Positions 25,256 to 34,036 of a stretch of 64,000 nt of DNA are shown one piece after another (position 1 is the first letter of the stretch; each line of letters starts with the position of its first letter). A model generated the notes under the pieces. It was not told the origin of the DNA. It was given only the letters and a program-made list of their open reading frames with translations, and ran no database searches. Location of the stretch: contig OY763929.1 of NCBI GenBank assembly GCA_963667675.1, positions 124,001 to 188,000 on the forward strand, in the 5' to 3' direction. Source of the stretch: G963667675 sp963667675 (GTDB taxonomy: Bacteria > Chloroflexota > Dehalococcoidia > Lucifugimonadales > UBA3495). Both the position numbers and the translations under genes were made by a program.

Positions 25256-26110
25256 CTACTCCATAGCCTGCATGTGTTCCAGTAAATGCTGACGACTCTG
25301 ATATAGGGCCCGTTCCCAATCATAGGGGTGCCAATACAACTCGAGGCTCAGGTAGTGGGAGTAACCACCATCTCTGAGCACTTGAAACAGCGCGGGAAAA
25401 TCAATGTCGCCTTCCCCCGGGATGTCGTGATGGTGAACCCTTCGCTTAGTGTCCGCGATCTGAACGTGCCTGGCGTAAGGCAGCGCCTCAGCGGTGCACC
25501 GCAACAAGTCGCTCTCAAACGCCTTGACGTGGGCTATATCTATGGTCAGCCTGAACTGGGGAGAATTGACCTCCTGTATGATGGGAATGGCCTGACTGGT
25601 AGCTTCTACGAAGTGGGGGTGAAGAGTAGCTTCTGGCTCGATCACCAGGGTCACATCGCCGGCATTCTTAAGGCAAGCGCGCACGCCATCTACCAGCATC
25701 TCCCTGGCTTCTTCAGCAGAGACATTATCGTGTTCGAAGTCCCGGTACAGGATACCGCTCGTGAAGTTAAGGACCGGAATGGATAAGTAGTTGGCGATCT
25801 CAAGAGACGCACATATAAAGTCTATTCTTTCCTGTCTCCCCTCCGGGTCTGCCGATATTAGTGAAGGCTCCTGGGGTACATCGGTAAGGAGAAACAGCCC
25901 GCCGGTTGCCAAGGAAACAGGCTTTATTTGAAGCCGGTCCATCTGCTCCTTCAACGAGCGCAACCGTTCTTTGGTGACATCGTATGGATGCAGGTGGGCC
26001 TGATCCAGCGATATCTCTATGCCCTCGTATCCGGCTTTAGACACTTCCTCAATGGCTCGTTCGAGGGCCAGGTTCAACAGGCCGTTGGTGTTAAAGCTCA
26101 GGGGAAACAC
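25256..26110 (-). CDS. Sugar phosphate isomerase/epimerase-like TIM barrel
   Basis: 284-residue xylose-isomerase-like barrel (AP endonuclease 2 family). N-terminal FPLSFNTNGLLNLALERAIEEVSKAGYEGIEISLD. Metal ligands are in TLVIEPEATLHP (Glu), LTIDIAHVKAF (Asp, His), HVQIADTKRRVHHHDIPGEGDIDF (His) and YLSLELYW (Glu). No signal peptide. It is 72 bases upstream of the HpaI aldolase on the same strand, so the two are likely co-transcribed. The exact sugar substrate cannot be read from the sequence. Confidence 0.87.
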   Translation of the reverse strand: MFPLSFNTNGLLNLALERAIEEVSKAGYEGIEISLDQAHLHPYDVTKERLRSLKEQMDRLQIKPVSLATGGLFLLTDVPQEPSLISADPEGRQERIDFICASLEIANYLSIPVLNFTSGILYRDFEHDNVSAEEAREMLVDGVRACLKNAGDVTLVIEPEATLHPHFVEATSQAIPIIQEVNSPQFRLTIDIAHVKAFESDLLRCTAEALPYARHVQIADTKRRVHHHDIPGEGDIDFPALFQVLRDGGYSHYLSLELYWHPYDWERALYQSRQHLLEHMQAME

Positions 26111-26321
26111 AGCTATCCTCCCTTGATTTAACCTCGACCGTTACGCCTTGGGATCCTATGAGGTTAACGGGCGCAATATTATGGGCAACAGCGGGTCCAG
26201 GTTACGGCCAGATGCTCAGCCCAAGCAGGCGGAGAGTATGGCTTATGTTACACTTGGGCCCAGAGTGCTGGCTCGCAGCCGGATTACGGGTGGGTGTACA
26301 ACACGCAGTACGAGGTTCGTT

Positions 26322-26552
26322 ATGAGTGTGCTCGATAAACGGCATACGTTGTTTACGGATAATGGAACCGATGGCCAACCCGATGCCGCTTCAATCCCTC
26401 TGAGTGTCGAGCGGGTGAGCGACCCGAGCGGCGACCAAATTCACGTCATCGTGGGAGAGGCTCGCACGGTTTTCAGTTCGGACCATTTTCTGGAAATCCT
26501 CAGGAAGCTCCAATGGGCGGTGGCGATTGACCGGAGTCTGGTGAAACCCTGA
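26322..26552 (+). CDS. Small hypothetical protein
   Basis: 76 residues from ATG 26322 (MSVLDKRHTLFTDNGTDG) to 26552. Beta-rich middle (IPLSVERVSDPSGDQIHVIVGEARTVFSS) and a C-terminal helix (FLEILRKLQWAVAIDRSLVKP). The frame is open back to 26148 but that part is low-complexity-like. It is the only plus-strand gene in the surrounding minus-strand block. Weak ribosome-binding site; family unknown. Confidence 0.4.
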   Translation: MSVLDKRHTLFTDNGTDGQPDAASIPLSVERVSDPSGDQIHVIVGEARTVFSSDHFLEILRKLQWAVAIDRSLVKP

Positions 26553-26622
26553 ACCCTTCAATGACCGCCGGCGGAGCCGCCTTTTTCGTGAGCCCGCGGC
26601 CGTTGGGCATCTTCAGCAAACG

Positions 26623-27471
26623 TCAGTTCTCGGTAAAATACGCCTGCGCGAATTGGATTGAACGGCGTACCGCATCGTCGACGACCTCCGGAGACTCGGG
26701 TGTGGTTTCCCATCCTATCTCGATGGATGCCGGACCACTAAAGCCGACCCGGTCCATCTCAGCAAGCATAGGCCCCCATTCGACTACACCCTCGCCCAGG
26801 GCGCGAAAGTCATACTTCCCCATGTCCGACGAACCTTTGTCGTTCAGGTGCACGTGGTCCAGGTATGGCGCCAGGACCGTGATGTCGTCCTTGGTCGGAT
26901 TGGAGTCATTAACGAAGTAGAGCAGGCCGGCCGGGTCGTAGTTGATGCGAAGATTGGGATGATCAAGCCGGCGGATCAACTCCACAGACTGCTCCGCGTC
27001 GCTCAACAGGTACCCTACGGTTTCGAGACATAGGACCACGCCCAGCTTTTCGGCAAGGTCCGCCAGCTTCAGTACATTACCGCAGAAGAGGTCATCCACT
27101 TCGGGCCCAGACCGCAAAGGCAAGTCGGGCCGATGGTGCTGGCGATCAGGCGGCAAGGGCGTAATGATTCTGGGGATGTTCAAATCGGCGGCCAACTGCA
27201 GCCGGGAGGTGAAGGCTATGAGGCCAATCTCAGTGGTAATGTCTGCGTGAGCGCTCAAGCTCACAGCGGTCAGCCCATACTCGTCGAGCAAACAGGACAC
27301 TTTGTCGCTGGCGCCCGGCCCCAAATGGTCGGGAGCGACATGGTCGCAGGAATCCAGTGAAGCGCACAACTCCACGTGCGAGATACCGGCTTCGGCGATT
27401 CCGCGAAGCGCCCGGTCCAACGGGAAATCGGTGTAGCACATCGTGTCGATGACGAGCTGTTCAGCCTTCAT
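26623..27471 (-). CDS. Sugar phosphate isomerase/epimerase-like TIM barrel
   Basis: 282-residue xylose-isomerase-like barrel. Landmarks are GIAEAGISHVELCAS, VVLCLETVGYLLSD (Glu ligand), LRINYDPAGLLYFVN (Asp), YLDHVHLNDKGSSDMGKYDF (His) and GPASIEIGWETTPESPEVV (Glu). Start MKAEQLVIDTMCYTDFPLDRAL. Members act on sugars, inosose-type ketones or hydroxypyruvate. It precedes the other isomerase and aldolase genes on the same strand, after the small plus-strand gene. Confidence 0.87.
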   Translation of the reverse strand: MKAEQLVIDTMCYTDFPLDRALRGIAEAGISHVELCASLDSCDHVAPDHLGPGASDKVSCLLDEYGLTAVSLSAHADITTEIGLIAFTSRLQLAADLNIPRIITPLPPDRQHHRPDLPLRSGPEVDDLFCGNVLKLADLAEKLGVVLCLETVGYLLSDAEQSVELIRRLDHPNLRINYDPAGLLYFVNDSNPTKDDITVLAPYLDHVHLNDKGSSDMGKYDFRALGEGVVEWGPMLAEMDRVGFSGPASIEIGWETTPESPEVVDDAVRRSIQFAQAYFTEN

Positions 27472-27554
27472 GATTAACCGGCCTCCCTCAATAAAGACAC
27501 AACGGAGACCTCTGATGAGGCCCCCGATAGAGATACTTTAGTGATTGATATATC

Positions 27555-27594
27555 GCAGGCCGCCTGTGCCACTGAGGGAGGCAAGGCGGCCTGC
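27555..27594 (-). terminator. Hairpin terminator downstream of the sugar-binding lipoprotein gene
   Basis: Perfect 11-bp inverted repeat GCAGGCCGCCT (27555-27565) and its complement (27584-27594), about 50 bases after the stop codon of the gene at 27643-28725 on the minus strand. The run beyond it is AT-rich (GATATATCAATCACT). Confidence 0.65.
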
Positions 27595-27642
27595 GTATTG
27601 CTCAGGATCCCAATATGTGGGTTACCCTGATGGCCTTAGGTC

Positions 27643-28725
27643 CTAGCGGAGGTCACCCGCGAGCTCTTCGACCAGGTCGATATTGCTCGAGTCGACTACC
27701 GCCGGGCCCGTCAGGACGTCCTCCGCCGGGAGGAAGCCTGCCTTGTTGTACAGGTACAACCAGATGATGGGCAAGTAGCCTTGGAGATAGGGCTGCTGGT
27801 CGATGGTGAATTGTACCGATCCGTCCTTGATCAACGGCGTTACGACGTCACCAAGGTCGAAGCCAGTCACTATGACCCCGTCGTTAAGGACACCCAGTTC
27901 CTTCAACGCTTCTGTGACGACCCCCTGACAAAGTTCGCTGGTGCAGACCCAGACGTCTGTGTCCGGGTTAGCCGCCATCCAGCCTTTGACTTGCTCGGTC
28001 CCCAGGGTGGGATCATCATCGACTTGGACGAGTTCTACTTCAATACCCATGGGCTCGAGGATTTGCCGGACTCCATTACCCCGGTCGATGATAACGGCGT
28101 TGCCAATCTGCGACGAACCGACAGCGACCCGGGTAGGCGGTCCGAATCTCTCGAGTATCTCATTTGCGGTGCGGTTACCGGCCGTAATTTCGTCAGACCC
28201 TACATAGAAGAGATACGGGATGCGCTCTGCCTTGGGTCTTGGGTCCCTACCGTTTGCGGCGATCAAGGGTATACCAGCGTCGATCGCTGCTCGATAGACG
28301 GGATCGGCCGCCGCCGGGTCGGGAACGCTTACTGCCATACCGTCAGGCTGCCTGGCCGTGAGGACCTCCACGCGGTTGATTTGGTCCTCAACCGAGTACT
28401 CGGTGCCTATCCAGAAATCCACTTCGGTGTTGGTCTGTTCACCGGCCAGGTTTGCGGCTCTCTGCATCATGAGCCAGAATGGATGCGGGAAGGTATGGTA
28501 AACCGAGTAGAAGGTGTATTCTTTCGGACCCCGGTCTCCACCGCCCTCGCCCGCGACCTCCACTATCCTGGTAACCTCCACCTCTCTGGTAACCTCGACT
28601 TCCCTCACTTCCCCGCCGGATGAAGCATCGTCGTCACCATTGCCGCACGCGACGACTGCCAAACCTGCGATGACCAAGGAGGCCACCAACAACAGCATAG
28701 TTACGCTAATTCGCCTAAATTTCAT
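27643..28725 (-). CDS. Sugar ABC transporter substrate-binding lipoprotein (RbsB-like)
   Basis: 360-residue exported lipoprotein that captures the substrate of the neighbouring importer. A signal peptide (MKFRRISVTMLLLVASLVIAG) leads to a lipobox-like AVVAC with Cys27. After it come a Gly/Asp spacer and the charged repeat VEVTREVEVTRIVEV, a linker often seen in Chloroflexota binding proteins. The periplasmic-binding-protein type 1 domain follows (FYSVYHTFPHPFWLMMQRAANLAGEQ; PDGMAVSVPDPAAADPVYRAAIDAGIPLIAANG; VTGFDLGDVVTPLIKDGSVQFTIDQQPYLQGYLPI), as in ribose, xylose and inositol-binding proteins. Part of a gene set with the ATPase at 30121 and permeases at 30899 and 34037. Confidence 0.9.
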   Translation of the reverse strand: MKFRRISVTMLLLVASLVIAGLAVVACGNGDDDASSGGEVREVEVTREVEVTRIVEVAGEGGGDRGPKEYTFYSVYHTFPHPFWLMMQRAANLAGEQTNTEVDFWIGTEYSVEDQINRVEVLTARQPDGMAVSVPDPAAADPVYRAAIDAGIPLIAANGRDPRPKAERIPYLFYVGSDEITAGNRTANEILERFGPPTRVAVGSSQIGNAVIIDRGNGVRQILEPMGIEVELVQVDDDPTLGTEQVKGWMAANPDTDVWVCTSELCQGVVTEALKELGVLNDGVIVTGFDLGDVVTPLIKDGSVQFTIDQQPYLQGYLPIIWLYLYNKAGFLPAEDVLTGPAVVDSSNIDLVEELAGDLR

Positions 28726-28875
28726 GCTCCCCCCTTTTGGTGCTAGTATTGGTACATCCGACTTAGTGTGAGGTGATACTTGCCGCTGCGTGAACTCGTC
28801 GGTTCTCCACGCGTCTAAGTGCCACCCCTTTGCTTTGGAGATTCGGGATATTCTATTTTCATTCGCTAACGCTTG

Positions 28876-30087
28876 TCAACCCTCAATTTTGGAACGGAGC
28901 TCGTCAATTCGTACCGCGGTCCCGCGTTGTGCCGACAGCCTTACTGCTTCGAGGGCCAGGTCCACCGCGTAGCCATCCTCGAACCCCCCGCCGGCCATGG
29001 GAGTTCCCCGCGCCACGGCGCCGACAAACTCATAAGCCTGGCCCACCCAAGATTCGGTCATGCCATGGCCGAAACTGGGAAACGGATAAACCTGGACGTC
29101 CTCATAATACGGATGAGCGCCGGTGACCTTCACGCGCCTGGAACCCATGGTCTCTTCATCGTCCATGGATGTCCGGAAGAACTCAAACTCGGCCATGTCC
29201 CGGCTATTGAACTTGGCCGATGCGATGGAGCCAATCACACTAAACTCCAGCCCGGATATATGGCCGGGGGCCACGCGGCTCACCGCGAACGAGGCCACAG
29301 CCCCGTTCTGAAAGCGCGCTGTGAAAGAGGCGAGGTCGTCCGTATCGACTGTACCAAACTCCCCGGTTACCTCTCCTTTTTCATGACCCGATACGTATCC
29401 CGCCAGTATCGGACGCTGGTCGATAAACGTGGCCATCGAGGCCCCTTGAACGCTCTCTATATCCCCCAACAGGAATCGAGCGGCGTCAACGACATGGGGC
29501 CCTACGTCGGAGAGGGCGCCCCCGCCGGCCAGTTCCATCGTGTAGCGCCAGTTAAGAGGTACCTCCTCATCGGCCGCGTAGTCAACCAGGTAGCTGCCGA
29601 CAAACTGGCGGGCTTGACCGAAGTCTCCCCGGTCCAAGGCCTTCTTGATGGCGGCAATGGCGGGCATCCGCCGGTTATTGAAACCCACGCAGTGGACTAC
29701 GCCGGCCCGGCGCGCGGCCTGCAGCATTTGCCACGAGTCCGCTGCATTGTTGGCCAGGGGCTTCTCGCAGAGGACGTGCTTCCCCGATGCGAGGAGGGCT
29801 TCTACAGCCGGCCGATGTTCGTAGTTGGGCAACGCCACCGTGACGGCATCGACGTCGTTGGCCTCGGCAACAGCCTCCCATGATGTGGCGGCCCGTTCGA
29901 ACCCAAACCGGTCGGCTATTTCCTCAGCCAGCGGTTCATGTTTATCGGCCACGACTACCATGCGAACATTTGCCGGAAGCGGGTGGCGTAGGTCGCCAAG
30001 GCGCCGATAGGCGTGGGAATGCAACTGTCCAATTAGACCGGCTCCAATAACGGCGACCCTAATTTCCGGGAGCGCTGATCTGCTCAT
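28876..30087 (-). CDS. Gfo/Idh/MocA family oxidoreductase
   Basis: 403-residue NAD(P)-dependent dehydrogenase. The Rossmann motif is IRVAVIGAGLIGQLHSHAYRRLG; ALLASGKHVLCEKPLANNAADS carries the EKP lysine; the C-terminal domain shows GGALSDVGPHVVDAARFLLGD with the usual catalytic histidine region. Relatives oxidise sugar or inositol hydroxyls to keto compounds. It lies between the binding protein and the ATPase of the importer and ends 150 bases before the binding-protein gene, so it probably acts on the imported compound. Confidence 0.9.
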   Translation of the reverse strand: MSRSALPEIRVAVIGAGLIGQLHSHAYRRLGDLRHPLPANVRMVVVADKHEPLAEEIADRFGFERAATSWEAVAEANDVDAVTVALPNYEHRPAVEALLASGKHVLCEKPLANNAADSWQMLQAARRAGVVHCVGFNNRRMPAIAAIKKALDRGDFGQARQFVGSYLVDYAADEEVPLNWRYTMELAGGGALSDVGPHVVDAARFLLGDIESVQGASMATFIDQRPILAGYVSGHEKGEVTGEFGTVDTDDLASFTARFQNGAVASFAVSRVAPGHISGLEFSVIGSIASAKFNSRDMAEFEFFRTSMDDEETMGSRRVKVTGAHPYYEDVQVYPFPSFGHGMTESWVGQAYEFVGAVARGTPMAGGGFEDGYAVDLALEAVRLSAQRGTAVRIDELRSKIEG

Positions 30088-30120
30088 CTAATCCCTCTCC
30101 AAGCGAGTGGCTGGAAGCAA

Positions 30121-30897
30121 TCACATCCGTGCAATAGCTTCCGAGCCGCCGGTGACGATCATCTCCGAGAGTTCCTCTTTGGTCTTTTCGTCCTTATCGA
30201 AGGTCCCGAGTGTCGTCCCGTGACTGAGGACCACGAATCTATCAGCGACCGAAAACACCTGGTGCACGTTGTGGGTAATAAAGATCACGGCCACGCCCGC
30301 ATCTTTGGCCGCCTCCATGAATCTGAGCACCTTCTCGGTCTCAATGAGGCTCAAAGCAGAGGCAGGTTCGTCCATTATCAGCAACTTCGCCTGATAATAG
30401 ACTGCTCGCCCGATCTCGATTGATTGCCGCTCGCCGCCCGAAAGCTTGGCAGCGGGCTCATCCACTGACCTTATAGTGATCCCTACGTTGTTCAGAGCCT
30501 CAAGTGCTATCTTACGCGCCGTACCCAGGCTCAAGTAGCTAAATGGGCCAAAGCGCTTGGTGGAACCTTCTTCTCTGCCCAGGACGAAATTGCGGAATAT
30601 ACTCATGGTATCGACGATGGCCAAGTCCTGGTATACGGTCGAAATACCGAGTTCCATCGCATGCTTTGGGTTATTTAACTTGAGCGGCTGCCCCTCCCAC
30701 AATAGCTGACCTTCGTCGGGAATATGGACACCGGACAACACCTTGATCAGCGTTGACTTTCCGGCCCCGTTATCGCCGACAAGGCCGACAATTTCCCCCG
30801 GAGCTACTGCAAAATCCACCTCACTCAACGCCGTTATGTGCCCGAACCGCTTGGAGATGTTGCGCGCCTCGATAAGCCATTTTCCGTTGCTGCTCAT
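30121..30897 (-). CDS. Sugar ABC transporter ATP-binding protein, single domain
   Basis: 258-residue ATPase that energises the sugar importer. Walker A is GDNGAGKST, the signature LSGGERQSIEIGRAVYYQ, Walker B KLLIMDEPASALS and the H-loop ITHNVHQVF. RbsA and XylG are two-domain proteins of about 500 residues; this one has one domain, like FrcA, so two copies must pair. The ATG at 30897 starts one base after the stop of the permease gene (TGATATG); an in-frame TTG at 30906 would overlap it. Translational coupling with that permease is likely. Confidence 0.9.
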   Translation of the reverse strand: MSSNGKWLIEARNISKRFGHITALSEVDFAVAPGEIVGLVGDNGAGKSTLIKVLSGVHIPDEGQLLWEGQPLKLNNPKHAMELGISTVYQDLAIVDTMSIFRNFVLGREEGSTKRFGPFSYLSLGTARKIALEALNNVGITIRSVDEPAAKLSGGERQSIEIGRAVYYQAKLLIMDEPASALSLIETEKVLRFMEAAKDAGVAVIFITHNVHQVFSVADRFVVLSHGTTLGTFDKDEKTKEELSEMIVTGGSEAIARM

Positions 30898-30898
30898 A

Positions 30899-31906
30899 TC
30901 ACTCAACTCGCTCCCCTAGATTGCGTCTTTCCACAGACCTGTTTATCACAACCGCAAACACTATCAGCAGTCCCACGAATCCGTCGAACCACTCGGCGGG
31001 TACTCCGGAACGAGCCAACCCTACCTGGATTGTGGAAACCGCGATCACCCCCAACGCCGCTCCGATGACCGAGCCGTATCCACCCCAGATGCGGGTCCCG
31101 CCGATGGCGCAGGCGGCGATGATCTCCAACTCCAGCAGCCGTCCCCGGTTTGATTCAATGTAAAGATGCCTCGGCATTTGAACGGTACCGGCAAGTCCGG
31201 CCAGAAATGCACTCAACCCAAAGAGCAGGATCAGCACAAGATCGGTGGGCACTCCCTGCTGTTTAGCCGCGCGGTAGTTGCCCCCGGTGGCGAACACCCA
31301 GTTGCCGAAGCGGGTCCTCTGCAGGAACAGGGTTCCCAGGACCACCACCCCCAAGAACCAGAAGCACGTGACGTACAGGCCCGTATCCAGACGATGGCTG
31401 AAAATTTGAAGCAGGGTGTCATCGCGTTGGACGATGATGAACAGCCCTTCGGAAATGACGTAGCCCACTCCCCGCCAAAGCAACAGCCCGCCCAGCGTGA
31501 GAATGAAAGAGGGTATACCCAGCTTCACGACGGCGAACCCCTGAAGGAGTCCAATCGATAGCGCAATGACCAGGGCCAGCGGCACTGCACCCGACGATGG
31601 CATATCCGCCATCAACGTGCCTATTATTATGGCGGTCAATCCCAGCACCGAACCCACCGAGAGGTCGAAGTGCCCGGCTATGAGGAGAATAGATACGCCG
31701 CAGGCTACGATTCCCCGCTCGGAGGCCAGGGTTATGATGGAATAAAATGCGGCCTTTGTCGTAAAGTCTTCCGCGGTGAACGAGAAGACGATAGTAACCG
31801 TGATCAGGGCCAGTATCGCCGCCGTCTCGGGCCGGAAAGCCAGAAAGGCCTTGGCGCGATCCAGCGTCGTCTCAGCGGCGGGCGCGGCCGTAGCTGCTTC
31901 TGCCAT
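30899..31906 (-). CDS. Sugar ABC transporter permease (RbsC-like), first
   Basis: 335-residue inner-membrane permease with 8 to 10 hydrophobic segments of the BPD_transp_2 (RbsC/XylH) family. Markers are GHFDLSVGSVLGLTAI, PSFILTLGGLLLWRGVGYVI, TRFGNWVFATGGNYRAAKQQGVPTDLV (the coupling region contacted by the ATPase) and GGTRIWGGYGSVIGAALG. It is immediately upstream of the single-domain ATPase. The second permease at 34037 is clearly homologous but differs in sequence and has an extra loop, so a heterodimeric channel is likely. Confidence 0.9.
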   Translation of the reverse strand: MAEAATAAPAAETTLDRAKAFLAFRPETAAILALITVTIVFSFTAEDFTTKAAFYSIITLASERGIVACGVSILLIAGHFDLSVGSVLGLTAIIIGTLMADMPSSGAVPLALVIALSIGLLQGFAVVKLGIPSFILTLGGLLLWRGVGYVISEGLFIIVQRDDTLLQIFSHRLDTGLYVTCFWFLGVVVLGTLFLQRTRFGNWVFATGGNYRAAKQQGVPTDLVLILLFGLSAFLAGLAGTVQMPRHLYIESNRGRLLELEIIAACAIGGTRIWGGYGSVIGAALGVIAVSTIQVGLARSGVPAEWFDGFVGLLIVFAVVINRSVERRNLGERVE

Positions 31907-31963
31907 CAGCCCAATTTCCCCGGGTAGCTTGCCATCATCAGCCTAATACCGACTTGAGCCGGC

Positions 31964-33052
31964 CTAACCTCGCGCTTCCCCGACTTGGGTCGATTTGGGA
32001 CTGGTACGACTCTTGGAGCCGGTGCGTTCAAAGAATACTTTCCACCCGTTCTCTCCCAAAATCTTGGCCTTCTCCTCCTCCGTCAAGAAGCTGCTGTTTT
32101 GGACGTATCCCATGGACTCGGTATAGGAAGCGTAAGTGAACGCCCAAGGAGCATCGGTGGCCCACAGCATCCGGTCTGCGCCGACGGAATCGTAGAGGAG
32201 CTTAAACACGTTGAGGTTTGCATCCGGGTCGAATTGGTTGTTCTTCTTCGAGGTTTCCCACGCATTGGCGAAGTCCAACTCCACCCAGACGTTAAAGTCC
32301 AATGCCAGTTGCATTACTTCGGGGTGGCCGACCCCCCACCGAGCGTTGTGACAAAAGACAAAGACCATCTCGGGAAACCGCTCGCAGACGTTCCTCAGCT
32401 CCCTGGCTTGCGGCGGAGGGTTCCCATAAAAGTCGATGTCCAAGACCACTGGAATATTAAGCTCGACACAAGTCCGCCACAGGTCATCCCGCTTGGGATC
32501 GTCCAGATGGAAGGGCCCATGAAGTTCCAGCAGGGGCAGGCCGCAGTGGTCGCTCATCTCAATCTTGAGGGAAGTGAGTCCCAGCTCCGTGACCGCATGA
32601 ACCAGTTTATCGATCTGATCGTTGCCTCCGGAGGCATCTATCTGGGCGCTGGCCACGAAGCGGTCCGGGTATCGCTTTATGATAGTCGAAAGATACTCGT
32701 TCATATCGGGCCATCGATAGCAAGGGGCCTGAAGCAGAACGGTCTTGTCAACTCCGGCCTCGTCCATGCGCTCAACAAAGAGTTCCGGCGGCGAGTTCGT
32801 ATTTGTGTAATGCTCGGGCAGCCACTGACCCCACAGACGGCCTCCCTCCCTGCCCCATACGGCGTCTTGGGCGGGCGTGGTGTATAGGGGAGTGATTGGA
32901 TATCGCTCGCGGTACTCTATGACGCAGGGCAGGTTTTCGAATGCCGGGACTTTGTCGAGCCACACCTTACCGTCCTTATACGAGGTGAGGCGGTAGGTGA
33001 ATTGGTAGCCGTCGGCCTTATCGAATATATGGGTGTGTGTATCGATGATCAT
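31964..33052 (-). CDS. Amidohydrolase family protein (classical HxH type)
   Basis: 362-residue metal-dependent hydrolase distinct from the five-member array. It begins MIIDTHTHIFDKADGYQF with an intact HxH, has VFVFCHNARWGVG and ends with WATDAPWAFTYASY carrying the catalytic aspartate, then EEEKAKILGENGWKVFF. This is the amidohydrolase-2 pattern of lactonases and decarboxylases such as 2-pyrone-4,6-dicarboxylate lactonase. Cytosolic. In the carbohydrate block it may open a sugar lactone produced by the dehydrogenases; that is inference from position between importer genes. Confidence 0.88.
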   Translation of the reverse strand: MIIDTHTHIFDKADGYQFTYRLTSYKDGKVWLDKVPAFENLPCVIEYRERYPITPLYTTPAQDAVWGREGGRLWGQWLPEHYTNTNSPPELFVERMDEAGVDKTVLLQAPCYRWPDMNEYLSTIIKRYPDRFVASAQIDASGGNDQIDKLVHAVTELGLTSLKIEMSDHCGLPLLELHGPFHLDDPKRDDLWRTCVELNIPVVLDIDFYGNPPPQARELRNVCERFPEMVFVFCHNARWGVGHPEVMQLALDFNVWVELDFANAWETSKKNNQFDPDANLNVFKLLYDSVGADRMLWATDAPWAFTYASYTESMGYVQNSSFLTEEEKAKILGENGWKVFFERTGSKSRTSPKSTQVGEARG

Positions 33053-33096
33053 GGCGCTCCTCAGCTTGAGAAATCACTTTATGCTTGGAATTCGTT

Positions 33097-33978
33097 CTAT
33101 CCGGCCAGTACGGTGTCCATGAATTGCTTGGACTCGGCGGCAACTTCCCAACGGTCCCACGGCTCCTCGTGGTAGCCGAAATAGTGGGCGGAGTATTCCA
33201 CAGATAGGAAGCCCTGGTAGCCTATTTCGCGCAAAGCGGAGACCATCGCCCGGAAATCGACGACCCCTTGGCCCAAAGGGGGACACTCGAAGTCAAGTGG
33301 AACACCCGAGAAGGATACCCTCTCCTCATGCGGCTCGTAGATTCTGGTGTCCTTCATGTCGACGTGAACGATTCGGGATCCCCAGTGTCTCACCCATTCG
33401 GCGGGATCCTCGTTCACCGAAGGCAGGTGACTGGGGTCGAAGTTGACGTACGGTTGGCGTTCTCCCAAGTCGTTAAGAAGCCTGCTGAGGTCGGCCATGT
33501 TGGATACCAAACACATGGCGACGGCCTCAAAACCGAATTTAACACCCCGCTCCTCGGCGTAGCAAGTGCATTCGGCGGTGGCTTCCAGAAGCCATTCCCA
33601 GGCGCGCTGCCGGTCAACCCCGGGGGCAGGGGTGCCGGCGAGGCCGTGGACCACGTTCGTTCCCAGGTCCAACGCCAGGTCGATACAGCCCTTCATGAAG
33701 TCTAAGTTGTGTTGCCGCGCCTCGCTTTCTGATTCAACCAACGACACGTGGGCGCTGATGGACGAGAGTTCGATGTCGTGGTCCCGGGCCAGCCGGCGAA
33801 TCTCGGCTCGTTCATTGGGACTGAGGTCGGGGGTCACATGGGGTTTGGTCCACGGAGCGAGTTCGGCATTCAACTCTACGCCCTGGTATCCCAGGGCAGC
33901 CAAACGCGGGATAACCTCCGTAAGGGGGTACATATTGAACACCCCGCTATGGTGGCTGGTTTTCATGGTCTGCCCCAT
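33097..33978 (-). CDS. Sugar phosphate isomerase/epimerase-like TIM barrel
   Basis: About 293 residues. The start MGQTMKTSHHSGVFNMYPLTEVIPRLAALGYQGVELNAE at 33978 has GGGGAG upstream; the frame is open to 34077 but would overlap the permease gene. Metal-site segments are GVKFGFEAVAMCL (Glu), PYVNFDPSHLPS (Asp, His), RIVHVDMKDTRIYEPHEER (His) and GFLSVEYSAHYFG (Glu). It is a close paralog of the gene at 36321 (shared LTEVIPRLAA, YQGVELNA and SSISAH). Lies between the classical amidohydrolase and the second permease. Confidence 0.88.
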   Translation of the reverse strand: MGQTMKTSHHSGVFNMYPLTEVIPRLAALGYQGVELNAELAPWTKPHVTPDLSPNERAEIRRLARDHDIELSSISAHVSLVESESEARQHNLDFMKGCIDLALDLGTNVVHGLAGTPAPGVDRQRAWEWLLEATAECTCYAEERGVKFGFEAVAMCLVSNMADLSRLLNDLGERQPYVNFDPSHLPSVNEDPAEWVRHWGSRIVHVDMKDTRIYEPHEERVSFSGVPLDFECPPLGQGVVDFRAMVSALREIGYQGFLSVEYSAHYFGYHEEPWDRWEVAAESKQFMDTVLAG

Positions 33979-34036
33979 TTTTGAAACTCCCCGATTCGGC
34001 CGCCCGTCTCGAAATTCCGTGACGGCCGATTTGCTC

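Noticed and set aside
28873..29883. 336-codon plus-strand frame opposite the Gfo/Idh gene
   Set aside because: No recognisable domain; the opposite strand has the Rossmann loop, EKP motif and full expected length.
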